Of a stretch of 64,000 bases of DNA, positions 42,990 to 52,459 are shown one piece after another (position 1 is the first letter of the stretch; the number at the start of each line of letters is the position of its first letter). Under the pieces are notes generated by a model, which worked only from the letters and a program-made list of their open reading frames with translations, was not told where the DNA came from and made no database searches. A program made the translations under genes and the position numbers. Origin of the DNA: Flavobacteriales bacterium (GTDB lineage: Bacteria; Bacteroidota; Bacteroidia; Flavobacteriales_F; PHOS-HE28); the NCBI GenBank assembly GCA_016699575.1, contig CP064979.1:3472001-3536000 (forward strand), in the 5' to 3' direction.

Positions 42990-44769
42990 CGGCCAACCAG
43001 CGCGCTTGGTGAAGGTCATCGTCGGTGGCGTTCAGCGGGGTGGAAGCTGTCGCGGCATCCTGATGCGCTCGTGCCTTGCAACGGTCGCACCGCCCGCAAT
43101 CGGCTCTGGCCTGCTCCCCGAAATACTCCAATGCCGCGCGCTCCCTGCACCTCGTCTTGGGCGAAGCCAGCGCGATCATCGCGGTCAACCGGTCGGTGGC
43201 GCGCTGCTTACGTTCGGCGAGGGCTGCGGGGTCGAGCATCAATCGTTGGGCATCGCGACGAGGCACAAGCAGCGTTGCCGAAGGTGCTTCGCTGGCCGAT
43301 TGGTAGTGCAGAATGCCCAGCTTCTGCAGTTCCAGCAGGCGCTCCTTCACCGTGGAAGCGCTCCATTCCAGGTGTTTTGCCAGTCGCAGTTCCTCGACGA
43401 TGGAGGCTTCCTCGAAGAGGCCGCCGTAGAGCCGTAGCAATCCTTCGAGCAATGGTCCCAGTCGTGCATCGCGCAGGCGCAAATCGTACACGGTGTTCGA
43501 TGAAGCGCGCATGAACACACGCGAGGGCGAGTGCACACCATCGCTCAAGGAAAGGTCGCCGTTCAGTTCGAGCGCTTTCATGGCGTTCATCACCGCGGCG
43601 GGTGTCTGTGCACTTCGCTCGGCCAGGCCGCGCAGGTCGAGCTCGTAGGTTTCGAATTGCCCGGCGCCCAGCGCAATGCGGTGCATATCGGCGAAGGCTT
43701 GGTACACGAGCCGCACTTGTGCAAGCGTGGGGAAAGAGCTCTCCAGCTTCTGCGCGGCGCGCTCGCGGTCGCCTGGCCCAAGTAACAGGAAGGCATGGCT
43801 CGGCTGTCCATCGCGACCGGCCCGTCCGGCTTCCTGGTACCAGCTTTCGATGTCGGGCGGCAGTTCCATGTGCACCACGGCGCGCACATCGCCCTTGTCG
43901 ATGCCCATGCCGAACGCGTTGGTGGCCGCCACGAAGCGCACTTCGCCCTTGCTCCATGCCTGTTGCACGGCATCGCGATCTTCCATGCGCATGCCAGCGT
44001 GGTAGGCCGACGCGCTCACGCCGTTCTCACGCAGCAGTTGCGACAAACGCACGGTGCCCTTGCGATCGCGCAGGTAAACGATGCCGCTGCCCGGTACGCG
44101 CTCGGCAATGCGCAACAGCTTGCCGATCTTGTCTTCTCCGTACGCCACCCACAACGCCAGTTCCGGGCGCGCGAACGGGGCACGGATGCAACGGCCATCG
44201 ACGAACGCCAGCCGTTGCATGATATCGTCCGCGACCTGCTGAGTGGCTGTTGCCGTGAGCGCGAGCACGGGAACGGCCGGGTAAAGCGCGCGGAACTCCG
44301 GGATGGCCATGTACGTGGGCCGGAAGTCATAGCCCCACTGGCTGATGCAGTGCGCTTCGTCCACCGCAATGAGCTTCACCGGAAGTCGCGGTGCCCGCGC
44401 GCGGAAGAGATCAGTTCGGAGGCGTTCAGGGCTCACATACAGGAACGAACACTTGCCGTGCACGCATGCCTCGAGCGTGTTCTCCATCTCCGCATAGCCC
44501 ATACCACTGATCAACGCCTTCGCCGGAATGCCCTGTTTGCGCAAGCGGTCCACTTGGTCCTTCATCAATGCGATGAGCGGCGATACCACCACGCAAAGGC
44601 CGCCCATGGCCAGCGCTGGAACTTGGTAGCAGATGGATTTTCCTCCGCCCGTGGGAAGCAGCGCCAAGGTGTCCCGACCAGCAAGCGCGCTCCGTATCAC
44701 ATCCTCCTGCACTGGCCGGAACGCGGAATAGCCCCAGTGTTCTTGCAGGACCTGATGGATGTCACGCAT
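42973..44769 (-). CDS. recQ: RecQ family ATP-dependent DNA helicase
   Basis: 598 residues. The helicase motifs are LLPTGGGKSICYQVPAL (Walker A), VSPLIALMKDQVDRL, VDEAHCISQWGYDFRPTY (DEAH), ALTATATQQV, ATNAFGMGIDKGDVRAVVHMELP and YYQEAGRAGRDG-like SWYQEAGRAGRDGQPS (Arg finger). The RQC region has the Cys cluster CRERAALEYFGEQARADCGRCDRC, which binds zinc. There is no HRDC domain, so this is a short RecQ. It unwinds branched DNA in repair. It leads the recQ-mpg-fmt-cupin operon. Confidence 0.93.
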   Translation of the reverse strand: MRDIHQVLQEHWGYSAFRPVQEDVIRSALAGRDTLALLPTGGGKSICYQVPALAMGGLCVVVSPLIALMKDQVDRLRKQGIPAKALISGMGYAEMENTLEACVHGKCSFLYVSPERLRTDLFRARAPRLPVKLIAVDEAHCISQWGYDFRPTYMAIPEFRALYPAVPVLALTATATQQVADDIMQRLAFVDGRCIRAPFARPELALWVAYGEDKIGKLLRIAERVPGSGIVYLRDRKGTVRLSQLLRENGVSASAYHAGMRMEDRDAVQQAWSKGEVRFVAATNAFGMGIDKGDVRAVVHMELPPDIESWYQEAGRAGRDGQPSHAFLLLGPGDRERAAQKLESSFPTLAQVRLVYQAFADMHRIALGAGQFETYELDLRGLAERSAQTPAAVMNAMKALELNGDLSLSDGVHSPSRVFMRASSNTVYDLRLRDARLGPLLEGLLRLYGGLFEEASIVEELRLAKHLEWSASTVKERLLELQKLGILHYQSASEAPSATLLVPRRDAQRLMLDPAALAERKQRATDRLTAMIALASPKTRCRERAALEYFGEQARADCGRCDRCKARAHQDAATASTPLNATDDDLHQARWLADEQGA

Positions 44770-44822
44770 GTTCAGCGGTTGTTATCCTTTGTGCCCGGGC
44801 TGCGTAGAACGTGCGTCGCGCC

Positions 44823-44830
44823 TACCTTCG
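44823..44830 (+). promoter_or_regulatory. -7 box TACCTTCG before ilvE
   Basis: It lies 33 bases before the ATG at 44864, in the gap divergent from recQ; no -33 TTG at the right spacing. Confidence 0.42.
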
Positions 44831-44863
44831 GGCCGGACCGAAGTACGCAAACGCACAGAGAAC

Positions 44864-45943
44864 ATGAGCAGTGCCAGCACAACCGTGAAGATCGCAAAGC
44901 ATCCCGTGGCGCAAAGCCGCCTTTCCGGCATCGACCTCGAGACCGTGGTATTCGGTCGTGTCTTCAGTGATCACATGTTCGTGATGGACTACCGCGACGG
45001 TCAGTGGCATCAGCCTTCCATCCAGCCTTACGGCAAGATGGAGATGAGCCCGGCCCTCATTTCGCTCCACTACGGCCAGAGCATATTCGAAGGGCAGAAG
45101 GCGTACCGCCAGGAGAACGGTAAGGTGGCCATCTTCCGTCCGGCGGACAACATCAAGCGCATGAACTTCAGTGCGCACCGCATGTGCATGCCGGCCATCC
45201 CCGAGGACATCTTCATGGAAGGCATGCTCGAATTGGTGCGCATGGACCACAAGTGGGTGCCGCGCGATCCGGAGGGTGCGCTGTACCTGCGTCCGTTCAT
45301 GTACGCGAGCGATGAGTACGTGGGCGTGCGCCCGAGCGACTCGTACCGCTTCATTATTTTCACCTGCCCTGTTCGCGGCTATTACAAGGATGCTGTGCGC
45401 GTGAAGATCGAAACGGAATACAGCCGTGCGTTCCAAGGCGGAACGGGCGCGGCGAAGTGCAGCGGCAACTACGCGGCTTCGTTGTACCCTGCGAAACTGG
45501 CGGCCGACAAGGGTTTCCACCAGTTGCTCTGGACCGACGGTGAGACGCACAAGTACTTCGAGGAGAGCGGCACGATGAACGTGTTCTTCCGCATCGGCGA
45601 CACGTTGCTGACTCCCGCCACCAGCGGTACGATCCTGGAAGGCATCACACGCGACAGCATCATCCAACTGGCCAAACGAGAGGGTATAGACATGCAGGTG
45701 CGCCGTGTGAGCGTTGACGAAGTCACCGTTGCGATCCGCAAAGGCACCTTGAAGGAGGCGTTCGGCGCAGGCACCGCAGCGACGATCGCCCACATCGCCA
45801 GCATCGCGTACGGCGACGAGGAGTATATGCTGCCGAAGCTTGATGACAACAGCATGAGCAATCGCTTGGGCAAACAGCTCGACGACATCCGCCGCGGCCG
45901 CGGCGCAGATCCCTTCGGGTGGATGGTGGACGTTGGTGCTTGA
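44864..45943 (+). CDS. ilvE: Branched-chain amino acid aminotransferase
   Basis: 359 residues from the ATG at 44864; an earlier in-frame ATG at 44759 would add an implausible 35 residues across the recQ start. FGRVFSDHMFVMDYRDGQWHQPSIQPYGKMEMSPALISLHYGQSIFEGQKAYR, then AAKCSGNYAASLYPAKLAADKGFHQLLWTDG (the PLP Lys lies in this block), then SGTMNVFF and TPATSGTILEGITRDSIIQLA define the long (BCAT group II) type. It interconverts branched amino acids and keto acids. It converges with the propeller gene at 45957. Confidence 0.94.
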   Translation: MSSASTTVKIAKHPVAQSRLSGIDLETVVFGRVFSDHMFVMDYRDGQWHQPSIQPYGKMEMSPALISLHYGQSIFEGQKAYRQENGKVAIFRPADNIKRMNFSAHRMCMPAIPEDIFMEGMLELVRMDHKWVPRDPEGALYLRPFMYASDEYVGVRPSDSYRFIIFTCPVRGYYKDAVRVKIETEYSRAFQGGTGAAKCSGNYAASLYPAKLAADKGFHQLLWTDGETHKYFEESGTMNVFFRIGDTLLTPATSGTILEGITRDSIIQLAKREGIDMQVRRVSVDEVTVAIRKGTLKEAFGAGTAATIAHIASIAYGDEEYMLPKLDDNSMSNRLGKQLDDIRRGRGADPFGWMVDVGA

Positions 45944-45956
45944 ACCTGGACCTCTA

Positions 45957-47345
45957 TCAGTCGTCCACTGCTAGGCGAAGACTCTTCGGGCGACGACTCG
46001 AACCGCCGACGCTGACCGAGTAGATACCTCGCTTTAGTGACCCGACATCGATCAGGAAGGATGGCGGCACTGACCCGGTTGCGCATACGCGACCAGTCGC
46101 ATCCACTATCGTGTATGCTGATCCAGCCAGTTTACCTGCACCCTGCACAGAAACGAACGAGCTGCCACCGGTCGGATTCGGAACGATCCGGGCGTTCATC
46201 TCGGCGGGTGCTTCTTCCAAGCCGACAAAACCACTGCACACCGCCGTGTAGTTGGTGTCGGCATAGTAGGCAGCGCTGTTCACATCAACGCCGTTCACCA
46301 GCACCTTGGGGGCAATGAACAATGTGTCGTGATAGAACGCCAACGACGTTACGTACAAGTTCGGGCCAGCCGGTAGGCCGCACCATTGCTGGCCATCCCA
46401 TGAAGCCACGAAGGGGGCCGGGACATTGCCCGCGTATTTGAAGGTCCCAGCGGCCCACAGCCGCCCATTGTGTACCTCCAGATCCGAGGCGCCAACGAGG
46501 TATTGATAGTTATTGCCATCGCCTTGGAACCCGGTGCCCACCGGATGGAATGCAGTGCCATCCCAACGCATAATGCCGTGCCCGGCATTGCCAGCGGCTA
46601 TCGGGATGGAACCGCTCACGTACAGCTGGTCCTGGAATACGGCCAATGAACGGCCCGCGCCGAACCCTCCGAGTATCCCGGTGCTCACAGGTTTCCATTC
46701 ATTGCCGTCGAGGTAAACCAAGTCCTTGTACGGAGTGCCGTTGATGTTGATGGCACCGGCCCCGTAAAGCGTGTCGCGCCAGAGTGCCAAGTCCTGCCAA
46801 ATCGGTGGCGAACTGGCGTCCAGGTTACCGACCGGCACCCATGCATTGCCCTGCCGTTTGGCGATCCCTTGCACTGCTTGGCCATCTACGGAATCCATGG
46901 CGCCGATCATGTACAACTCATCGTTCAAGACACATAGCCGGTACACCCCGGAACTCCAAGTTCCTAGGCTGCCGTAAGGGTGCCATTGGCCACCGTGATA
47001 CGCCGCAATCGACTTGTACGGCAATCCGCCGACCTCGGTAAACCAGCCACCGACAACCAGAGTGTCGTGCCAATTAACCACCGAGTTGGGTCTGTTATTG
47101 AAGGTGCCAAGTGTGTCCCATTGACCATTCTTGTACACGCTCACCACCTGGTCACTGAAATCGTTGTCTCCGTTCTGAGATGACTCACCGCAGTAATAAA
47201 GAGCATCGCCAACCGTGTCCAGGCAGATGTTAGTGACCTCGTCGGTTTCTACTTGCAGGCCCGCAGCTGTCCACTGGGCACTGCACGTTAGTGTGGCGGC
47301 AAGCGAACCGAAAAGGCCGGACTTGCGCAGGGTGTGCGAGATCAT
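45957..47345 (-). CDS. Secreted beta-propeller (WDG/kelch-like) protein with T9SS type A sorting domain, second paralogue
   Basis: 462 residues with signal peptide MISHTLRKSGLFGSLAATLTCSAQ. Repeats such as 'DTLVVGGWFTEVGGLPYKSIAAYHGGQW', 'DELYMIGAMDSVDGQAVQGIAKRQGNAW' and 'DQLYVSGSIPIAAGNAGHGIMRWDG' match the style of the protein at 31209. The C-terminus NARIVPNPTGGSSFVSVQG ... GRVCATGSV ... RGIYSVSVGG is a Por sorting domain. Its start overlaps the stop of the upstream DUF7948-type gene by 4 bases, as in the other cassette. Target unknown. Confidence 0.82.
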   Translation of the reverse strand: MISHTLRKSGLFGSLAATLTCSAQWTAAGLQVETDEVTNICLDTVGDALYYCGESSQNGDNDFSDQVVSVYKNGQWDTLGTFNNRPNSVVNWHDTLVVGGWFTEVGGLPYKSIAAYHGGQWHPYGSLGTWSSGVYRLCVLNDELYMIGAMDSVDGQAVQGIAKRQGNAWVPVGNLDASSPPIWQDLALWRDTLYGAGAININGTPYKDLVYLDGNEWKPVSTGILGGFGAGRSLAVFQDQLYVSGSIPIAAGNAGHGIMRWDGTAFHPVGTGFQGDGNNYQYLVGASDLEVHNGRLWAAGTFKYAGNVPAPFVASWDGQQWCGLPAGPNLYVTSLAFYHDTLFIAPKVLVNGVDVNSAAYYADTNYTAVCSGFVGLEEAPAEMNARIVPNPTGGSSFVSVQGAGKLAGSAYTIVDATGRVCATGSVPPSFLIDVGSLKRGIYSVSVGGSSRRPKSLRLAVDD

Positions 47346-49895
47346 GGCCGAATGGCCTTGTGGGCAATACCATTCGCCACCACGAGATACTGCCCGGTGG
47401 CCAATTGAACACAGGACCCAATAATGGCAATGTTGCTTGCTGCCACAACACGCTCGCTCCTGACCACTTGACCCAGCAGATCATACACGGTCACTTCCGT
47501 GAGCCCATCAGGTATGCCGGGAACATGCAATGTTCCGGACGCATCGAAGTAGGGCGCCGGTTCATTCCCGTGGTCATCCGCACCGGCCACACCGGTAACT
47601 GTCTCATCGCAGAAAACGGTGACGAAGCACTCGGTGGTTTGGAAGGTGCTTTGAAAGACCGGCTCGAAGTAGGGGACACCCAAACCATCGTCCAGCGGAA
47701 AATAGGAAGCTAGGTTGATGTCCTTGTGCGTAGTGCCTGCCGTGTACAGGTCGCCAGTGGAATTGCGAACGGCAAGGGTCCGCACAGCTTCGCGATCATT
47801 GTTCGAGTGCCCGTTGCCGCCGAATGGCGTGGCCCAAGTGAGCAACTGGCCTGGGGAGAGCTCTACCACGAAACCATCCTTCGCTTCCGGAAAAGCTCCG
47901 TTGTGCGTATCGGCATTGGCCACGCCTTGGTTGTAACGACCAGTCCAAGGCGTCCACGGGAACCCCGTACCGTTCGAATGGCCACCTATGAAAACGCGGC
48001 CGTCCGGACCGCAAGCCACTGCTTCCATGTACACACTGCTACCCGCAGCTCCGTGGAAATAGGTCTGCCAGGTGAGGGCGTGCGTGCTACCATCTATCCG
48101 TGCGATGTATCCGTTGGCTGTTCCCGCCAGCGGCGAACCTTGCGACCAGCCTGCACCGGGCACGATGCTGACGCCCGGTCCTGCATTGCCGATCACCAGA
48201 ATGTCCTCCGTGAAAGGGTCAATGGCCACCATTTCTTCCCGGCCGACATCGGTGCCCGTACCACCCAAGCAGGTGCCGTACTGGAAAGTGCCGTTCAGGC
48301 TGAACTGATGCACGAAGATGTCATTACCACCTCCATGGAACCACTCCTCATAAGCACCACCCCCGTTCGTGCTGGCGGAGAAATCAGTGCTTTCTGTGCT
48401 GCCAGCTACAACAACCGCCTGTCCATGTACATCCAGGTCAAGCGCCTCATCGAAACTCATTCCAGGCAGCACCGTGAACCAATTCAACCGATCGAGCGGT
48501 GTGAAGGATGCCACGAACCCATCGGACTCGGCACTGTACACGAACGTGGTGCTTCCCGGCGGGGCGGGATCATCCAATGCAGGTATGCTGCCGTAGGTGT
48601 AGCCGCAGATGTACACGCGGCCATTGTCACCAATGTCGATGCCCGTGATGTACACATCAGATTCACCGAAATAGGTCGACCATTGCCTAGTCCCAAAGCC
48701 TTGATCAAAGCGGCCGATCCATCCCTTGTCGTTGTTGTTATTGGAAGTTGGGTAGTAGTGCTCGATGCCTGGTTGAGCGTGGATGATATCCGACGTGTTG
48801 GTCGTCCCGGCTACATAAACACCACCGCCCTGCGCTGGCAAGCGTTTGGTAACACAGTTCGCTGAAGTGTAGCCATCGCCGCCAGCGAAGAAGGTCTTCC
48901 AGTCGATGTTGTTGGTGTTGTCGAATTTCACAATGGTGGCTGCCATGAGTGCGGTGCCGTAGCTCGTGCCCGCTGCTTGAGGGAACGAGTTGAAGGTGGA
49001 AACCGAATTGCCCACCACATAGTACTCGGTGTTGGTGATGTGGCTGGATCGAGCATCGTCCCGGGCGTTGCCGCCCAAGTAGGTGCTCCAGCAGAGGCCT
49101 TGCTCGCTGGCTCCGCCGCCAATTGGGCCACCGCCGATCTGTAGGATCAACGGCAGTGTTGGGTCGTACACATCGAAACTGAACCGCACAGTCCCGGATC
49201 CGTTGCCGGGAACGTATTCGGCGTTCCAATTCAACGGCAGCGCATTGTTGTTGGCGTCAACTTGATATGCGATGGCCTCTTCCAGCCTGATCCACTTGCC
49301 CCCCATGTACGCCCGTATCGCACCCATCACATCCACGGTAAGGCTATCCTGTCCGGTAAATTCCATGGTGAGCATGTTCGGATCTGAGCCGGGCATACAC
49401 ACATAGCTCATCTTCTGTCCTGCACTTCCGCTGTAGAAGTGCCAGTTGATCCCAGGATAGATCTCTTCGTACACGATGCGATAGAAGCCCGGGACCTGTT
49501 CCACGCCCGGTGCGCAATGCGTGAAGTAGTAATTCTGCACGTGGTCGTTCATCTCGTACGATATGGCATCGGGGAATTGGGCCATCTCTCCGACCATTCG
49601 AAGATCCAGCCGATGGAACGCTTGAGGGTTCACATGCCCACCATCACCGTCAACGACCATGAACGACACGATCCCATCACGGCGGATATACGTGCTCGGC
49701 ACAGAGCCTTCGGAGTAGAACTGCAGATCAGAAACAGGCATCCCGTTCGCGTAAACCGTTTGACCGCTCTCCTGCCAGAACGCGATCTGCTTGTTGTAAG
49801 GCTCGCCGTGGCCGTCAGGCGGCATGTACGTGGCCCAAGAAGGGGGGGGGGGCAAGCAATAGCGTAAGGGTAAGGGCTGCGATCGTTGTTCTCAT
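47342..49895 (-). CDS. Secreted DUF7948/SBBP-repeat-like surface protein, second paralogue, start out of frame at a C11 tract
   Basis: The long frame (from 49855, 837 residues) encodes a DUF7948-like N-terminal domain (GFYRIVYEEIYPGINWHFYSGSAGQKMSYVCMPGSDPNMLTMEFTGQDSLTVD), then propeller-like repeats (LCWSTYLGGNARDDARSS; TFFAGGDGYTSANC) and a T9SS tail (VYDLLGQVVRSERVVAASN). The only plausible start with a signal peptide is the ATG at 49895: MRTTIAALTLTLLLA. It is one frame off because of eleven C between 49852 and 49842. Ten or thirteen C would join signal peptide and body (...LLAPPPSWATYMPPDG). This is either phase variation in the OFF state or a homopolymer base-count error. A -7-like TAGATTCG lies at 49957-49950. 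Confidence 0.83.
49842..49852 (-). repeat. C11 homopolymer at the signal-peptide/body junction of a surface-protein gene
   Basis: Eleven consecutive C on the coding (minus) strand. Frame arithmetic between the ATG at 49895 and the body at 49855 shows a one-base mismatch that 10 or 13 C would repair. Confidence 0.85.
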
Positions 49896-50013
49896 GGCGT
49901 TCGAAGGTTTGGATCAGGTGATCGTTCACGAGATGCCTTTTGGCACCGTCGAATCTAGACGTATTTCCTTGCATGGTTTCGGTCAAAGCGTTGAAGTGTC
50001 GGGCGTAGGAGGC

Positions 50014-50469
50014 TTAAGGCCGATCTCGCATGACCAGTCCTGCCCAGCTGTCAGGTATCAGCAACAGGCCCGGCACCATGAGCAACAAGGCCCATTGTGA
50101 AAGGCCCAAGAAGAGGTAGCAACAGATCGTCCCTGACACGCAGCCGATGCCGAACAGCAACCCGGCCAAGTGCAATCCGCGGAATAGCCACGGTGCGATA
50201 TGCCGGTCGGGTTCGCACGTGGGCGCCGTGTTCGGTCGTGGACGCGGGGCCGGGCGTTCGGAAGCCTTCGGTTGTTTCACTGGCCCCTCGGTGATCCACT
50301 TGTAAGCCGCGTGCACCTCACGGAAACGCTCCGCCGCCTTGGGCGAAGGGTCAAGGTCGGGATGGAAGCGCTTGGCCTTGGCGCGGTACGCACGTTTCAC
50401 TTCGTTGGCCGTTGCCCAAGGCGGAACGCCGAGGGTCGCGAACGGGTCGCGTTGCTGTGATGTTCTCAT
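50014..50469 (-). CDS. J-domain (DnaJ-like) membrane protein
   Basis: 151 residues from the ATG at 50469. DPFATLGVPPWATANEVKRAYRAKAKRFHPDLDPSPKAAERFREVHAAYKWI is a J domain with its HPD motif, which stimulates the ATPase of an Hsp70 partner. A Pro/Arg-rich linker (residues about 65-90) is followed by two hydrophobic helices (GLHLAGLLFGIGCVSGTICCYLF; WALLLMVPGLLLIP). It is therefore a membrane-tethered J protein whose client is unknown. It is divergent from the gene at 50557. Confidence 0.85.
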   Translation of the reverse strand: MRTSQQRDPFATLGVPPWATANEVKRAYRAKAKRFHPDLDPSPKAAERFREVHAAYKWITEGPVKQPKASERPAPRPRPNTAPTCEPDRHIAPWLFRGLHLAGLLFGIGCVSGTICCYLFLGLSQWALLLMVPGLLLIPDSWAGLVMRDRP

Positions 50470-50556
50470 CCGTTGCTCGTTCAGGGACGGCCGAGGTCGG
50501 GCATTTGCGTGTGTATTCGCGAAGGTCGTTGCATCTTCACAATGCACCAAGGACGC

Positions 50557-51891
50557 ATGAGGAACGCAAGACGTGGCCTTTTTCTTTTCTGGGCGGTGTT
50601 ACTGGCAGGACTGGCTCAGGCCCAGTTGATGGTGCAGATCACTGTCCTGGACAGCGTTTCCGGGGAGCCGGTTCCGGTGGTGGAGCTGCGCACTCGCAAT
50701 GACGAATGGGTCACCTCGGGCAACTACGACGGGTTGATCGTTCACCGGTACAGTGCCGATGAACGCGGTCCTTATTTCTTGAAGCGTTCGGGGTATTTCC
50801 GTAAGGAGATCACTTTGCCTGACCGCATAGATGCCATCACGGTACGTCTTGTCCCCAACCCCACTGAACTCGAACCGTTCACCGTGCGGCCCCGCGCGCC
50901 TGTACCCGTTTTCAAGAACGACACGCTGCATGCTGCCGTTTTCGAGCCGGGGGCGGAAGGCCTGTGGGTGCTTGCGTATGAACACCCGCGCATGTGGCGC
51001 GACCAGTCACGCGCTGGGCAGGAGATCCTGCGCGATGTGGTGCTGGTGCTGCTCGATACCATGCTCAACGAAGTGGCGCGGAAGCCAGTGCCGGGCGAAT
51101 GCACTGGGCTGCACATCGGACGGCGAGGCGAGGCGTACGTGCTCGGCACCGACCGCGTGTGGGGAGTGGATGTTGAAGAAGGAGCGGTTCGCCTGTCAAC
51201 CATTCTTACCAACGCGTTCGAAGAAGCCCTTCGCCCATGGACGGACAGCACGGCGGGCCACTGGCTGGGCAGCAACTACGATGCAACCTTCCCGGGCTTC
51301 GACCACCTGGCGTACGAACCGGTGAGCGAGATCGTCAGCGTGTTCTGTTCCGTGCAGGACACCTTCATGATGCAATTGTTCCGCAGTCAGTACAAGTACA
51401 TGAGCGGGCGGGACAAGGTCATTGCCATGGACATGGAGCTGACCACCGGCATCGACCGCGAGCTTTGGGCCGGCCGCATGACGGGTTTCCACAACGACCT
51501 GTACTTCGAGCCGCCGTATGCACCACTCTTCGTGTGCCGCGATACCATCCTCGTGTTCGATCACACGGCTGGCCGGTTGAAGCGCTTCAACCGCAAGCGC
51601 GAACCGATCGGTGAGACGAAGCTCGTGCACCACACCGGCCAGCCTGGGCGTGCCTTCACCGGCAAGCTCTTGCATGACCGCGCAATGGGCGAGGTGTATG
51701 CGGTGTTCGAACAAGCTGGACGCACATGGCTGTGCAGCATCGATCCGATCAGCGCCGCTCTTGGTCCGCGCATCAACCTTGACGCGAAGTGGCCGGAGCA
51801 GGTGCGCGTGCACGGTGGGCAGGCCTACTACATCCACCGGCCGTTCGAGAGCACGCAGAAGCGGACCTTGTACCGGGAGCGGGTGAAGTGA
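50557..51891 (+). CDS. Secreted protein with carboxypeptidase-regulatory-like N-terminal domain
   Basis: 444 residues from the ATG at 50557 (AAGGA just upstream); an ATG at 50542 adds five residues. MRNARRGLFLFWAVLLAGLAQAQ is a signal peptide. Residues about 25-110 (MVQITVLDSVSGEPVPVVELRTRNDEWVTSGNYDGLIVHRY...YFRKEITL) resemble the CarboxypepD_reg-like domain of Bacteroidota surface proteins. The rest (DVVLVLLDTMLNEVARK ... LYFEPPYAPLFVCRDTILVFDHTAGRLKRFNRK) looks like a beta-propeller-type extracellular domain. No TonB-dependent barrel follows and no sorting domain is clear. Function unknown. Confidence 0.78.
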   Translation: MRNARRGLFLFWAVLLAGLAQAQLMVQITVLDSVSGEPVPVVELRTRNDEWVTSGNYDGLIVHRYSADERGPYFLKRSGYFRKEITLPDRIDAITVRLVPNPTELEPFTVRPRAPVPVFKNDTLHAAVFEPGAEGLWVLAYEHPRMWRDQSRAGQEILRDVVLVLLDTMLNEVARKPVPGECTGLHIGRRGEAYVLGTDRVWGVDVEEGAVRLSTILTNAFEEALRPWTDSTAGHWLGSNYDATFPGFDHLAYEPVSEIVSVFCSVQDTFMMQLFRSQYKYMSGRDKVIAMDMELTTGIDRELWAGRMTGFHNDLYFEPPYAPLFVCRDTILVFDHTAGRLKRFNRKREPIGETKLVHHTGQPGRAFTGKLLHDRAMGEVYAVFEQAGRTWLCSIDPISAALGPRINLDAKWPEQVRVHGGQAYYIHRPFESTQKRTLYRERVK

Positions 51892-51902
51892 GCAACGCCT
51901 TT

Positions 51903-51984
51903 CTGGATCGCTTCGTCGCAAAGCCTCCTCGCGATGACGTTGGCCGGACCGTCATCGCGAGCCTTCTTAGGCGAAGCGATCCAG
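51903..51984. repeat. 82-bp palindromic dispersed repeat (copy 2)
   Basis: It contains CTGGATCGCTTCGTCGC...CCTCGCGATGACG and then CGTCATCGCGAG...GCGAAGCGATCCAG: the same half-units as copy 1 at 21367, in the reverse order. It lies 11 bases after the stop of the previous gene. Confidence 0.82.
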
Positions 51985-52042
51985 CGTTCTGCAGTTTTCC
52001 ACAGCATGGGTCACGGGTAGTTGCGGCCTCTACCTTGGCCGC

Positions 52043-52459
52043 ATGCCAACCACCGCCGTCAACCAACTCAGCCTCTTCGACACCATCCAGAACGTACGCG
52101 ACTTCCACGACGCCTTCCGCATCCCGAACGCGGATCAGCCCGTGAGCGACATCGGTGCGAAGGATGCGCAGTTGCGCTATACCCTGATGCGCGAGGAGAA
52201 CGAGGAGTACTTGGAGGCCGCCAACCGTGGCGATCTCGTGGAAGTGGCGGACGCGCTCGGCGACATGCTCTACATCCTTTGCGGCACCATCCTCAAACAC
52301 GGCCTGCAGGACAAGATCGCGGATGTGTTCCTGGAGATCCAACGGAGCAACATGAGCAAGCTCGATGCGAACGGCCAGCCGATCTACCGCGAGGACGGCA
52401 AGGTGCTGAAGAGCGATCGGTACTTCAGGCCGGACATAGCAGCGGTGCTGGCGCAATGA
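52043..52459 (+). CDS. MazG-like nucleoside triphosphate pyrophosphohydrolase
   Basis: 138 residues. YTLMREENEEYLEAANRGDLVEVADALGDMLYILCGTILKHG contains the EExxE-x-ExxD metal-binding pattern of all-alpha NTP pyrophosphatases. VFLEIQRSNMSKLDANGQPIYREDGKVLKS and RYFRPDI follow, as in phosphoribosyl-ATP pyrophosphatase-like proteins. It likely cleaves a (d)NTP or similar to NMP and PPi as a house-cleaning enzyme. A TACCTTGG box ends only 4 bases before the ATG. The stop overlaps the next start by 4 bases. Confidence 0.85.
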   Translation: MPTTAVNQLSLFDTIQNVRDFHDAFRIPNADQPVSDIGAKDAQLRYTLMREENEEYLEAANRGDLVEVADALGDMLYILCGTILKHGLQDKIADVFLEIQRSNMSKLDANGQPIYREDGKVLKSDRYFRPDIAAVLAQ

